Source: an uncultured Chryseobacterium sp.
Lineage (GTDB): Bacteria; Bacteroidota; Bacteroidia; Flavobacteriales; Weeksellaceae
Direction: 5' to 3'
NCBI GenBank assembly: GCA_913778085.1
Contig: CAJYXJ010000057.1
Span: 1 to 56,464 of the forward strand
Length of the DNA: 56,464 nucleotides
In this document: positions 1-7,991 of the stretch, one piece after another
Layout of the letters: each line of letters starts with the position of its first letter
How positions within the stretch are numbered: position 1 is the stretch's first letter
Notes under the pieces: generated by a model
What the model was told of the DNA's origin: nothing
The model's database searches: none
What the model saw: only the letters and a program-made list of their open reading frames with translations
Made by a program: the position numbers and the translations under genes

Positions 1-76
1 AAAAAGAAATTTAGAAATAAATTGTAAAATAAGCCAGTCAGTCGGAACTTTGTATTTCACCACAAAATCAGAGTTC

Positions 77-844
77 ATGACAAAGAAATATCTTCGCCTG
101 ACTGACCGGCAATGGCAAGTTATGGAAAAATTTTTACCTGTTAAAACAAAAGGCCATTATGCTTTACGTGATTTGATTGATGCTATATTTTGGATTCTCC
201 GTACAGGTTCCCAATGGCGTAATCTTGCTGAAAATTTCCCGAAATGGGAAAGTGTTTATTATCATTTCCGTAAATGGGGTAAAGATGGTACTTTGTCCAG
301 ATTAAACGCGATGCTTAATAAAATGGAAAGAAAGCGTCAGGGAAAACGACAGACTCCGAGCCTTCTTTCTATTGACAGCCAGAGCATTAAGTCAGGCCCC
401 TTAACCCAGCTGGAAAAAGGGGTTGACGGCAACAAGAAAATTAATGGAAGGAAACGTCATGTGATCACCGATACCTTAGGGCTGATCTGGGGTGTAAAGG
501 TAGGTCCGGCCCATCAGTCAGACGGACACGTAGCAAAGGATGTTGTTGAACCTCTGCTGGGGTATCTTGACCGGATAAAAAAAATCCTGGGTGACCAGGC
601 CTATAAAAAAGGATTTACTGATTGGGTTAAAGAGCATGTCATAGGGCTGGAAGTTGAGATCTCTTCTGCTCCTCCGTCAGAAAAAGGATTCGTTCCTTTA
701 AAGTGGAGATGGGTTACAGAAAGGACTTTTGGGACTTTCAATTTCTTCAGACGGCTGGATAAAGACCATGAAAAGACACCTGAAAGTCAGCAATATTGGA
801 TATTATGGCAGAATTGTCAAATTATCCTCAATAAAATCAGATAA
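77..844 (+). CDS. IS5-family DDE transposase
   Basis: Cut-and-paste transposase of the IS5 family, about 255 aa, the normal length for one-ORF members. The ATG at 77 is chosen because the protein then begins MTKKYLRLTD, the usual start; the frame stays open upstream to a TTG at 50. The N-terminal part (about 1-70) is the helix-turn-helix DUF4096-like region with 'WILRTGSQWRNL'. The DDE catalytic residues can be placed: D100 in 'LLSIDSQSIKSG', D173 in 'ILGDQAYKKG' and E215 in 'RWVTERTFGTF' (the Y-2-R-3-E-6-K type region). No frameshift or stop is seen, so the enzyme may be active. It lies alone inside the insertion sequence. Confidence 0.9.
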   Translation: MTKKYLRLTDRQWQVMEKFLPVKTKGHYALRDLIDAIFWILRTGSQWRNLAENFPKWESVYYHFRKWGKDGTLSRLNAMLNKMERKRQGKRQTPSLLSIDSQSIKSGPLTQLEKGVDGNKKINGRKRHVITDTLGLIWGVKVGPAHQSDGHVAKDVVEPLLGYLDRIKKILGDQAYKKGFTDWVKEHVIGLEVEISSAPPSEKGFVPLKWRWVTERTFGTFNFFRRLDKDHEKTPESQQYWILWQNCQIILNKIR

Positions 845-854
845 ATAATACAAA

Positions 855-873
855 TCTTTTTAAACATACTCTA
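855..873 (+). repeat. Right terminal inverted repeat of the IS5 element
   Basis: TCTTTTTAAACATACTC lies 11 bases after the transposase stop. Its reverse complement ends in AAAAAGA followed by an AT-rich stretch, matching the first bases of the window. The exact outer boundary (870 or 871) is ambiguous because the flanking bases CTAA could be target duplication. Confidence 0.55.
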
Positions 874-881
874 AGCTTTGA

Positions 882-1439
882 CTAAGCATAAAAATTGTTG
901 TTAAAGGATCTAAATTTTATCTTTACGGAAGTGTTAATCCTTAGGTTTTACTAGCGAGTGGCGAAGTAAAAAAATATTCACCTGACGAAATCATCTCTGG
1001 AAAGACATCAATAGGTGAAAAAGTTAATGTATTGGATGATTTAGGTAATGAAGTTGAAGGTATTATTGTAGCGTCACCAAGAGGAGCAATTCAAGGAAGT
1101 CAAAAACTTTGGAATGTTATAAAATCTTATCCGGGTAAAACAATTAAGTATGGCAACAATATCTTTAAGCTTGACAAAAAAAGCTTTCAGCATATATTTC
1201 AACGTCATCATCCGAGTTTTTGGGAAGGATCAGTAAGAGCGGAACAATCATTTTTACCTAAACATTGGGGCGTTAAAGATGTTGAAGAAGCAATAGTAGA
1301 AGTAATGAACCAAAATAGGACATTATTAATTGGTAAAAAATCAAATAAAGGAATGTTTCAAATAGAAGGAACTGTAGGAAATATTATTATAACAATAGGA
1401 TTTAAAGATGGTAGAATCGGTCAGTTTTATACAAAATAA
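882..1439 (+). pseudogene. C-terminal toxin domain of a polymorphic toxin, broken
   Basis: After the IS right end one frame reads '...KGSKFYLYGSVNP', then an in-frame TAG at 942-944, then 'VLLASGEVKKYSPDE' and on to the stop at 1437-1439. The first part resembles the region just before the variable tip of Rhs-like polymorphic toxins ('YLYGYVNP'). The last ~135 residues form a compact domain with 'SFQHIFQRHHPSFW' and a strand-rich end ('NIIITIGFKDGRIGQFYTK'). This is compatible with, but does not prove, a BECR-fold RNase toxin. A TTG at 1032 could start a free-standing toxin. The N-terminal secretion and shell parts are missing. The immunity gene overlaps its end by 32 bases. I read it as an orphaned toxin tip disrupted by IS5 insertion plus a nonsense mutation. 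Confidence 0.55.
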
Positions 1440-1941
1440 AGAAATTCAAGTAGAATTTTTCTTAAAAAAGCGAAATGTTGTCATTGATAACTTAAAAGAT
1501 ATTTCGAAGAATTGGCAGTTTTATTTTCTTCGTTTTAATGAATTAAATGAAAGCCAATTAAACGAATATTTAGAAGAGGACAACTTTTATATAGAGGGCG
1601 CTATATACATATCATATTATGGAACAGAACTCATAGGATTTAAATATTGGGATTTAATTGATCAATTATGCTCATATTTCATTAATTCTATTTATAGTTT
1701 AATAATAGATAATGAAGAGTCTGATAAGTTTTATTTTCCAGATCAACCCATTGAAGTTAATTTAAAAAAGGAAAAAGAACATATCTGGATTAAAATTGGT
1801 AATGAAAAACCACTTTATTTAAATAAAAATGTCTTTACTAAAGAATTTTTAAAGGCTAGTAAAGATTTTTATGAAAGAATAAATGTCAATTCTTACACAT
1901 TGGAAATTGAGAAGATAGAAGAAACTCTCAAATCTATATAG
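1408..1941 (+). CDS. Putative immunity protein of the toxin relic
   Basis: A 177-aa soluble, acidic and aromatic-rich protein without signal peptide or membrane segment. No family recognised with certainty. It overlaps the toxin frame by 32 bases in a different frame (ATG at 1408), an arrangement typical of toxin-immunity pairs in which the cognate inhibitor is translationally coupled to the toxin. Strong A+T bias matches the toxin relic and differs from the housekeeping genes further right, suggesting horizontal origin. A factor-independent terminator follows 22 bases after the stop. The immunity role rests on position only; the protein could still be kept for protection against kin that carry the intact toxin. 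Confidence 0.55.
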   Translation: MVESVSFIQNKEIQVEFFLKKRNVVIDNLKDISKNWQFYFLRFNELNESQLNEYLEEDNFYIEGAIYISYYGTELIGFKYWDLIDQLCSYFINSIYSLIIDNEESDKFYFPDQPIEVNLKKEKEHIWIKIGNEKPLYLNKNVFTKEFLKASKDFYERINVNSYTLEIEKIEETLKSI

Positions 1942-1962
1942 TAAAAATCTAAGTTTATAAAG

Positions 1963-1998
1963 AAAACTCTGCAAAGTCAAGACCTTGCGGAGTTTTTT
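1963..1998 (+). terminator. Rho-independent terminator after the putative immunity gene
   Basis: AAAACTCTGCAA (1963-1974) pairs with TTGCGGAGTTTT (1985-1996) with one G-U pair, followed by a T run. It closes the toxin-immunity unit. Confidence 0.8.
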
Positions 1999-2083
1999 AA
2001 TTGGTTTGAAGCTATGCTAAAACTTTGCAAAACGCTTAAATTCAAAGGATTTTCTTTAGAATTAAAAAATAAGATGGTTTACT

Positions 2084-2540
2084 TTGGATGTTATAATTAA
2101 TCCTAAAGTTTCTTTAGCTAAAGGACAGGTTAATTTATTTAAAGATAGTTATAAAAAGGTAGCTACTAATACACGGGCAAACAAGGCTTTAAAATTAATG
2201 GATGAGGTAACAGGAGGTCTCATACACATTCTAGACATAGTGCCACAAAATCAGATAAATGGTTTATTGATAGAGCTTTTGGAAGAATTCAAACTGCGCC
2301 AATACATACAGCGAAAGCATCTACTAAGTTTTTAGATCCTAATACTCACATGAAGAAAAATCAAAATTGATTATTAGAAATAGTGAAGAAAATGCAATTT
2401 ATTTACAAGTCTTTTATGGCTCATATGAAGGGGCTGATATTTTTAATTTTGTTGACCATGGTGAAATAAGGAGTAACTCAAAAATTCCTAGATGTCCAAA
2501 GAATGAATCAGTAAGACATTTATGTCCTCTTAAAAAATAA
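2084..2540 (+). pseudogene. Degraded accessory gene, at least two frameshifts
   Basis: Three overlapping frames can be joined into one protein-like sequence. The first (from 2084, TTG) gives 'KVSLAKGQVNLFKDSYKK' and '...KALKLMDEVTGG'. The second continues with 'HSATKSDKWFIDRAFGRIQ' and 'TKFLDPNTH'. The third runs from about 2340 with 'EEKSKLIIRNSEENAIYL' to 'RHLCPLKK' and the stop at 2538-2540. The switches lie near 2225 and 2345. Family unknown; position beside a toxin-immunity pair suggests another toxin or immunity remnant. A terminator follows at 2559. Confidence 0.5.
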
Positions 2541-2558
2541 CCCTTTTAAAGAAATTAC

Positions 2559-2592
2559 AAAAAGCTATCTTAGATAATGAGATGGCTTTTTT
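2559..2592 (+). terminator. Rho-independent terminator after the degraded gene
   Basis: AAAAAGCTATCT (2559-2570) pairs with AGATGGCTTTTT (2580-2591) with one G-U pair and a 9-base loop, ending in six Ts. Confidence 0.75.
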
Positions 2593-2833
2593 AATTTAGG
2601 ACTAGAAAAATTAACATACTAAAAAAACTGGAGTTATAGTCCGGGTTTCTTTGTTCAGGTAAACATACAATCAGGCTTTTTACAATTTTGATATTTTTCA
2701 CTACAGGACACAGTAAATATTCTTTTAGGCGAAAATCTAGCTACGCATCCGGACAGATTTCCACAAGCTGCTGCAACTACTGAATGCAGCAGGCGGAAAG
2801 CTTGGGTAAGAACGGAAAAAAGATGAATTTTGA

Positions 2834-2974
2834 ACACTGGAATTAAGTGTTGAGTCATCTGATTATGAAGTCGTAAGAGTAGCTGCAGCTACTGAAAAAA
2901 ATAAAACTTTTACAGAATTCGGAACAGAAAGATTTAAAATTATAGCATGCGCAGCAGATGGGTCCCTAAAATGA
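2834..2974 (+). pseudogene. Short coding relic upstream of the fibre genes
   Basis: A 46-codon open stretch ends '...TEFGTERFKIIACAADGSLK'. It reads like the C-terminus of a real protein, but there is no start codon and the upstream sequence (2593-2833) contains stops in all frames I tried. It may be the tail of a gene lost by deletion. The rest of 2593-3013 shows nothing I can name. Confidence 0.3.
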
Positions 2975-3013
2975 ACATGCATAAAACACAGGATTAAAAA
3001 TATATAAAGGTAT

Positions 3014-4879
3014 ATGGAAAACAACAAATTATCAACAAGAGAGGAGCTGAAAACCTATTTTGAAACAGACAAAAATCCTACCCAGGGCCAGTTTGCGGAT
3101 CTGATAGATTCTTACTGGCATAAACTGGATGATATCCCAAAAGAAAAGATCGGAGATCTGGAAAGCTTATCCCTGAAATACGATCTCAGATGGTCGCCTA
3201 CAGACCGGAAACTTTCATTGTCAGATTCCAAAGGAAAGCTGGTTTCGGAGATTTCCTTACAGTCGTTGGATGATGAAGGTACGGATTTAAGGTACAATAC
3301 GGAAACCGCTTCATTAGAGCTTTATAATGCCGATAATAAGCTGCTGGACAGTATTCCGGTAGCAGATTTTGTGAAAAATGTGGGTACACAATTGGCATTG
3401 AATTCTACCAGCTTACAGTTGAAGGACAGCAGGGGGACCATATTATCAAGTATTGCCTTTGCCGTATCCAACATTGGCGGTCTGCAGGCAGTACTGGACA
3501 GTAAAGTGGAAAAAACAGTGACGGTCGGGACTGCTTATCCGTTGCAGGGCGGAGGCACCTTGCAGTCGGATAAATCATTAAGCATTTTACAGGCGAATAC
3601 AAATACCTCCGGATATCTCAGCAATACAGACTGGAATACATTCAACAACAAGTTTGATAAACCCGCCCTCACAGCCAACTATCTTGGAAGATGGAGCGGC
3701 TCCGCATTTACCAACAGCATCCTTCAGGATAATGGTGCAAGCTTGGGAATCGGAGGCAACAATTACAGCAATATTATCTGGTCTGTAGATTCTACCGGCA
3801 AAGCAGCTCTTATTGCACCGAGAATGACCCAGGCACAGCGGCTTTCTATTATACTGGGGACTGCACAGACTGGTGCGATGGTCTATCAGACAGATGGTTC
3901 TGCAGGATATTATTTATGGAACGGAAGCTCATGGCAGTCTTTAGGCGGTGCCAATATCGCTACGGCAGACTTAACGAACACCCAGGCAAGGGTCTTTACC
4001 CAAAATGCGAATTTTACCTGGGACACTTCCGGAAATCCCTATTATTTAAAAGGCTTAAAGGATACGGGAAGCGATTTTACCAATTATCCTAAAGTACTCA
4101 GGGTAGATCCCAACACAAAACAGGTAGTCGAAGGAGATGCCTTCATCGTAAAAATTCCGGACAGCTTACCGAATCCGGCAACACCTACCTCACAAACCTT
4201 AAATATCGTTCACACCTACACAAACAGTCCGACGGCATTGGATACCAATGTAGAGGATTTAAACAGATTTATTATGAATATTGGAAATTTAGAATTTACG
4301 AATTTAACAGTAAATGATTGGAACCTGGTAAATGCATCTAAGAATACGGCAGCCACTTTAACTGCCGCCGGAGGAGTATCTTTAAAATGTAGTGATGTTA
4401 CTGCCTTTGCCTTTGGAGAAGTTATGGCATGTGCCTATCCAAATTTAGTTTTGCCTGCAAATAAAAATTGGGTATTTATTATTGGTGGATCTGTTGGATC
4501 ACAACTTTCTAACTATAATGTCCCAGTGATTGGTATTACTGAAAGTTCAGCTAAATCTAACGTAGGTTTATTAAACGGGTTTTTGTCTTCTTACTCTGTA
4601 GGATGGTGGTACAATAGCATCAACTTCATTCCAATGGCTCAGGATTCAACGCCGGGAGAACAAAGAATCAATATTTCCTCTTCGGCAACCTGCATATTCA
4701 CAAAAGTTGGTAATATACTGAATATCACCGTAAGGGCCGGTAATGAAACTAAAACTTTTAATACAGATGTAACTGGAATTAATTCATTTAAACCTCTTTG
4801 TTCGTTAATCAGAAGTTATTGGAATGATAACATTAATAATTGTATAACCGGTTTCGGAAAATATTGGATCGAGCCTTAA
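3014..4879 (+). CDS. Tail-fibre-like protein with N-terminal adapter
   Basis: A 621-aa protein that probably forms a trimeric fibre on a phage-tail-like or contractile-injection particle. The first ~40 residues ('MENNKLSTREELKTYFETD', 'PTQGQFADLIDSYWHKLDD') are a short domain that recurs at the start of many Bacteroidetes tail fibres and is shared with the next gene, so it likely docks the fibre to the particle. The middle has fibre-type repeats: 'SGYLSNTDWNTFNNKFDK' near 195-215, and 'APRMTQAQRLSI' followed by 'GAMVYQTDGSAGYYLWNG' near 265-310. The last ~200 residues are unlike the rest and richer in Asn, as expected for an exchangeable receptor-binding tip. No signal peptide or catalytic motif. 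It is the first gene of a same-strand run ending with an AAA+ ATPase. Confidence 0.65.
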   Translation: MENNKLSTREELKTYFETDKNPTQGQFADLIDSYWHKLDDIPKEKIGDLESLSLKYDLRWSPTDRKLSLSDSKGKLVSEISLQSLDDEGTDLRYNTETASLELYNADNKLLDSIPVADFVKNVGTQLALNSTSLQLKDSRGTILSSIAFAVSNIGGLQAVLDSKVEKTVTVGTAYPLQGGGTLQSDKSLSILQANTNTSGYLSNTDWNTFNNKFDKPALTANYLGRWSGSAFTNSILQDNGASLGIGGNNYSNIIWSVDSTGKAALIAPRMTQAQRLSIILGTAQTGAMVYQTDGSAGYYLWNGSSWQSLGGANIATADLTNTQARVFTQNANFTWDTSGNPYYLKGLKDTGSDFTNYPKVLRVDPNTKQVVEGDAFIVKIPDSLPNPATPTSQTLNIVHTYTNSPTALDTNVEDLNRFIMNIGNLEFTNLTVNDWNLVNASKNTAATLTAAGGVSLKCSDVTAFAFGEVMACAYPNLVLPANKNWVFIIGGSVGSQLSNYNVPVIGITESSAKSNVGLLNGFLSSYSVGWWYNSINFIPMAQDSTPGEQRINISSSATCIFTKVGNILNITVRAGNETKTFNTDVTGINSFKPLCSLIRSYWNDNINNCITGFGKYWIEP

Positions 4880-4924
4880 ATCACTATTAAAATTGTAAAA
4901 AATTAAAACAAAAACATAACCTTT

Positions 4925-5764
4925 ATGGAAAACAACAAATTACCCACACGGCAAGAACTGAAAACCTACTTCGAAACCGATAAAGTCCCTACCCAGGACC
5001 AGTTTGCGGCGGTTATAGATGCTTTAAAACATAAAGACGATATCCCGACCAACAGAGAAGTCGCAATTCTCGCCAACAGTCTGGCATCAATCGATAATAC
5101 TTACATTAGTTACTATGGATATAATCTCAATCGGAGATTCCTGATTTCGTTAGGATCAAAAGGTGAAAAGGATGAAACAGTTACTGTAGAAAATTATAAT
5201 GGATCTCAATATAAAAAATATTTTTTAGGCAGTGCCCCTTATACGGTTAAAGCCTTAGAGTTTCCCAATGACGGATTGGCAGAAGGAGAATACTATTATC
5301 TGACTTTTGCTGTTGATCAGAAGACCGTCATGAATAAGTTATTTGGAAATAATCTTCCGGGAATTCCTGCTGATTTTGAGTTCGCAAACTCTGATGCCAA
5401 ATGGTTTTCTCTTCAGATAAACCGACAATATATAGGGCGAACCTTAAATATTATAAAAACAAAAATTAAGTTTATTAATAACACCGGGGAAAATATTCAA
5501 TATAAGGTCGACGGAAGTTATCTTTTTTACCAATATACAGCAAAAGATTTGGATGTTGATCTTTATGACGCATGGGATTACTTAAACTTTTACTACAAGG
5601 CAGACCTTAGAAAAAGTGATAAGAATGTACAGTGTAGCATCTATAATGCGGAAAACAATAGTCTTTTAACCACCAGCTATCTGTATGCCGGTCAGAATAG
5701 TGACACTTGGGGTAACCAAACGTATGGAATGAGAAGTTTAAGAATCGAATGTAATTATTTTTAA
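4925..5764 (+). CDS. Second adapter-carrying fibre-like or accessory protein
   Basis: A 279-aa protein whose first ~40 residues ('MENNKLPTRQELKTYFETD', then 'PTQDQFAAVIDALKHKDDI') are close to those of the preceding fibre gene, also at DNA level. The remaining ~235 residues have no fibre repeats; they look like a beta-rich domain ('YYLTFAVDQ', 'WGNQTYGMRSLRIECNYF') possibly binding sugar or another surface ligand. Shared adapter plus different body suggests two alternative appendages on the same docking site. The intergenic gap is 45 bases and the following gene starts 12 bases after the stop, so the four genes probably form an operon. No homologue named. Confidence 0.55.
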   Translation: MENNKLPTRQELKTYFETDKVPTQDQFAAVIDALKHKDDIPTNREVAILANSLASIDNTYISYYGYNLNRRFLISLGSKGEKDETVTVENYNGSQYKKYFLGSAPYTVKALEFPNDGLAEGEYYYLTFAVDQKTVMNKLFGNNLPGIPADFEFANSDAKWFSLQINRQYIGRTLNIIKTKIKFINNTGENIQYKVDGSYLFYQYTAKDLDVDLYDAWDYLNFYYKADLRKSDKNVQCSIYNAENNSLLTTSYLYAGQNSDTWGNQTYGMRSLRIECNYF

Positions 5765-5776
5765 AAAAGAAGAACA

Positions 5777-6373
5777 ATGCAACTAAAAATATTTGAATTA
5801 AATCAACATCTTGCAACGCTTACTCCTCTTGAAGTAATGGCGACAGATATCACCATTTTAAACGGAATCGTAAAAGGCAAACCCGTTTATAAAAAAGGGA
5901 AGAAAATAAGTGCCGGCTATTTTCTGGATAAAAAACAGACCAGACTCGCCATTGAGAAAACCTTTTCTGATGAATTGGATGAAAATGGTTTTTTAACCGG
6001 CTCAAACATACTTATCAAATGGTTTGACGTCTATGGGAATCCCGTATTGACGAAATCTGTTTTTGTACCGTTTTCCATTGCAGAAAGTGCAGAGATGATC
6101 ACCAAAAGACGCAAAAGGGTAATTAATTATTTACAGGAAGCGGGCATGAGACTAGGAGTGAAGCAGTACATCGATTTTCTTTTTAATTATTATTCGGGCT
6201 ATCAGAAATCGGGAGTGATCAAAAATCTTGTCAACAGCTTTATTGAAAACGGTTCAGACGAACTGCAGCAGGCAGTCATCAATGAAGACAATCCGGAAAT
6301 ATTGCAGATACTTAATCATACATTGCCGAATGGAGAAACCATAATCGATTCGCTTCTATATCAGATCACATAA
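5777..6373 (+). CDS. Conserved-looking protein of the fibre/ATPase operon, function unknown
   Basis: A 198-aa soluble protein without signal peptide, membrane segment or motif I recognise. The N-terminal ~100 residues look beta-rich ('GNILIKWFDVYGNPVLTKSVF'-like); the C-terminal half is helical ('MITKRRKRVINYLQEAGM', '...LLYQIT'). It lies between the adapter proteins and the ATPase with gaps of 12 and 14 bases, so it is probably co-expressed with them. It could be a fibre chaperone, a baseplate or cap component. It does not resemble the DUF4255 cap protein of eCIS. Function is inferred from context only. Confidence 0.55.
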   Translation: MQLKIFELNQHLATLTPLEVMATDITILNGIVKGKPVYKKGKKISAGYFLDKKQTRLAIEKTFSDELDENGFLTGSNILIKWFDVYGNPVLTKSVFVPFSIAESAEMITKRRKRVINYLQEAGMRLGVKQYIDFLFNYYSGYQKSGVIKNLVNSFIENGSDELQQAVINEDNPEILQILNHTLPNGETIIDSLLYQIT

Positions 6374-6387
6374 AATAAACAAAAACA

Positions 6388-7704
6388 ATGGCCTCAGAAC
6401 AATTACAAAAACTATTTACCCACCTGAAACAAGTTATTATTTGGCGTATAAATAATCCTTCAGAAAATTTTGATAAGGTCGCACCTGAATTCAATATCGA
6501 TGAATATAAAGATATTCCATTAGGTAATTACATTTCGGAAAAAAAACTTACCCATCAGGAAATCATCATTCTCCTGATTGCTTTATTGCCAAGGTTGGAT
6601 CCTGCTTTGCTGAAACGTATTTATTTGGAAAATTCAGATGCTGCGTTATTTGATTTTTGTTCTTCCAATGATAACGGAAGGCTCTTTTACCCGACCATTC
6701 AGACGGTTCAGTATATTCTGGGCGGCGAGAATATATCAGAACGGTTGAAAGTGCTGCACTTTCTTAATCCGGATTCCGCTTTGATAAAGAAGGAAATTAT
6801 TGCCTTTTCAGGTTCCGGGAACGAATATTTGCCAATGAACAGCAATATAAATGTTTATCAGGAAGCTTTCAATACGATGATGCTGGGATGGGAGCAGCTG
6901 CCGAAAATGAGTGGCGATTTTCCGGCAGAGCTGTTGCACACCCGAAGGTCATGGGCGGACCTTATTTTACCGCAGGAAACTTTGGATGAACTCCAGAGCA
7001 TCGAAGCATGGTATAGCAGCAGCCGGATTCTTATGGAAGATTGGGACATGCAGAAAAAACTCAAACCGGGCTTCCGCGTTTTATTTTACGGAGATCCTGG
7101 AACAGGAAAAACCCTTGCTGCAAGCCTTTTAGGGAAGTATACCGGACGTCCGGTTTTTAAAGTCGATGTTTCCATGCTGGTTTCAAAATACATCGGAGAA
7201 ACCGAAAAACAGCTGGCTAAATTATTCGACAAAGCAGAAAATAAAAACTGGATCCTCTTCTTTGATGAAGCGGATGCTATATTCGGAAAAAGAACCAGTG
7301 TAAAAGATGCCCATGATAAATATGCCAATCAGGAAGTATCTTACCTTCTCCAGCGCATAGAAACGTTTTCAGGACTCATCATTCTTGCCTCCAACTTTAA
7401 AAACAATATGGATCAGGCCTTTAGCAGACGTTTTCACAGCTGTATAAAATTCAGCAATCCGAAACATGAAGAGCGGTTGCGCATCTGGCAGCAGAATCTG
7501 CCTGTTCAATTGCAGCTGGAAGATATTAACCTTACCCAGATTGCTAAGAGGTATGAGCTTACCGGATCAAACATCATGAATATAATACAGGATATAAGTT
7601 TAAAAGCCATTTCATCTGGAAAACCGGATTATAAAGTTGACATCGATATGTTACTCGAAAGCGTCAAAAAAGAATATCTGAAAGAAGACAAAATATTTAC
7701 ATAA
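6388..7704 (+). CDS. AAA+ ATPase of the eCIS (Afp15/PVC15) type
   Basis: A 438-aa ATPase. The N-terminal ~200 residues form the helical region typical of contractile-injection ATPases ('TIQTVQYILGGENISERL', 'DFPAELLHTRRSWADLILP'). The AAA+ core follows: Walker A GDPGTGKT at 235-242, 'SKYIGETEKQLAKLFDKAE' near 266-284, Walker B ILFFDEAD at 289-296, then 'FGKRT...DAHDKYANQEVSYLLQRIE', sensor Asn336 and arginine residues at 347-348. The 'DAHDKYANQEVSYLLQRIE' stretch is highly characteristic of ATPases encoded at the end of eCIS clusters (Serratia Afp, Photorhabdus PVC), whose role is probably in assembly or loading. No sheath, tube or baseplate gene is present in this window; they may be absent or lie elsewhere. 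It is the last gene of the operon, closed by a strong terminator. Confidence 0.8.
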   Translation: MASEQLQKLFTHLKQVIIWRINNPSENFDKVAPEFNIDEYKDIPLGNYISEKKLTHQEIIILLIALLPRLDPALLKRIYLENSDAALFDFCSSNDNGRLFYPTIQTVQYILGGENISERLKVLHFLNPDSALIKKEIIAFSGSGNEYLPMNSNINVYQEAFNTMMLGWEQLPKMSGDFPAELLHTRRSWADLILPQETLDELQSIEAWYSSSRILMEDWDMQKKLKPGFRVLFYGDPGTGKTLAASLLGKYTGRPVFKVDVSMLVSKYIGETEKQLAKLFDKAENKNWILFFDEADAIFGKRTSVKDAHDKYANQEVSYLLQRIETFSGLIILASNFKNNMDQAFSRRFHSCIKFSNPKHEERLRIWQQNLPVQLQLEDINLTQIAKRYELTGSNIMNIIQDISLKAISSGKPDYKVDIDMLLESVKKEYLKEDKIFT

Positions 7705-7751
7705 ATTCAATAACATACTCGCGAGGTAATATTCAGACAATACCAGACTTG

Positions 7752-7779
7752 AACAGCATCAACATGATGCTGTTTTTTT
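7752..7779 (+). terminator. Strong Rho-independent terminator after the ATPase gene
   Basis: AACAGCATCA (7752-7761) pairs perfectly with TGATGCTGTT (7765-7774) around a 3-base loop and runs into Ts. Confidence 0.9.
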
Positions 7780-7991
7780 GATGAAATAGTTAAAATACTA
7801 TTGAACTTGTTTTTTGGATGTTATCTTTTATTAAATGCAAATGACTTATATGCGGAAGTATTTCATTTGTTTTCAATAATTTAAAAAGAGCTGAAATAAA
7901 ATCGTGGAAATTAAACAGAACTTTGGTATTCAAGACCATAATGTTACGGAAAGACTTCCGGATTCCTTCTTCCAGCCTTGTATCCAAAAAA

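Larger units (their letters stand above)
1..873 (+). mobile_element. IS5-family insertion sequence, left end cut by window edge
   Basis: One transposase gene followed by a likely right terminal inverted repeat at 855-873. The window's first bases (AAAAAGAAATTT) match the inner part of the inverted right end, so the left repeat is probably truncated by only about ten bases. After the right end comes CTAA (871-874), which fits either a YTAR 4-bp or a TNA 3-bp target duplication of IS5 subgroups; the left copy is not visible. The element sits inside the reading frame of a toxin relic just downstream. Confidence 0.75.

Noticed and set aside
2655-2858. 67-codon minus-strand ORF
   Set aside because: No family or signal; the opposite strand holds coding relics, and the region looks degraded.
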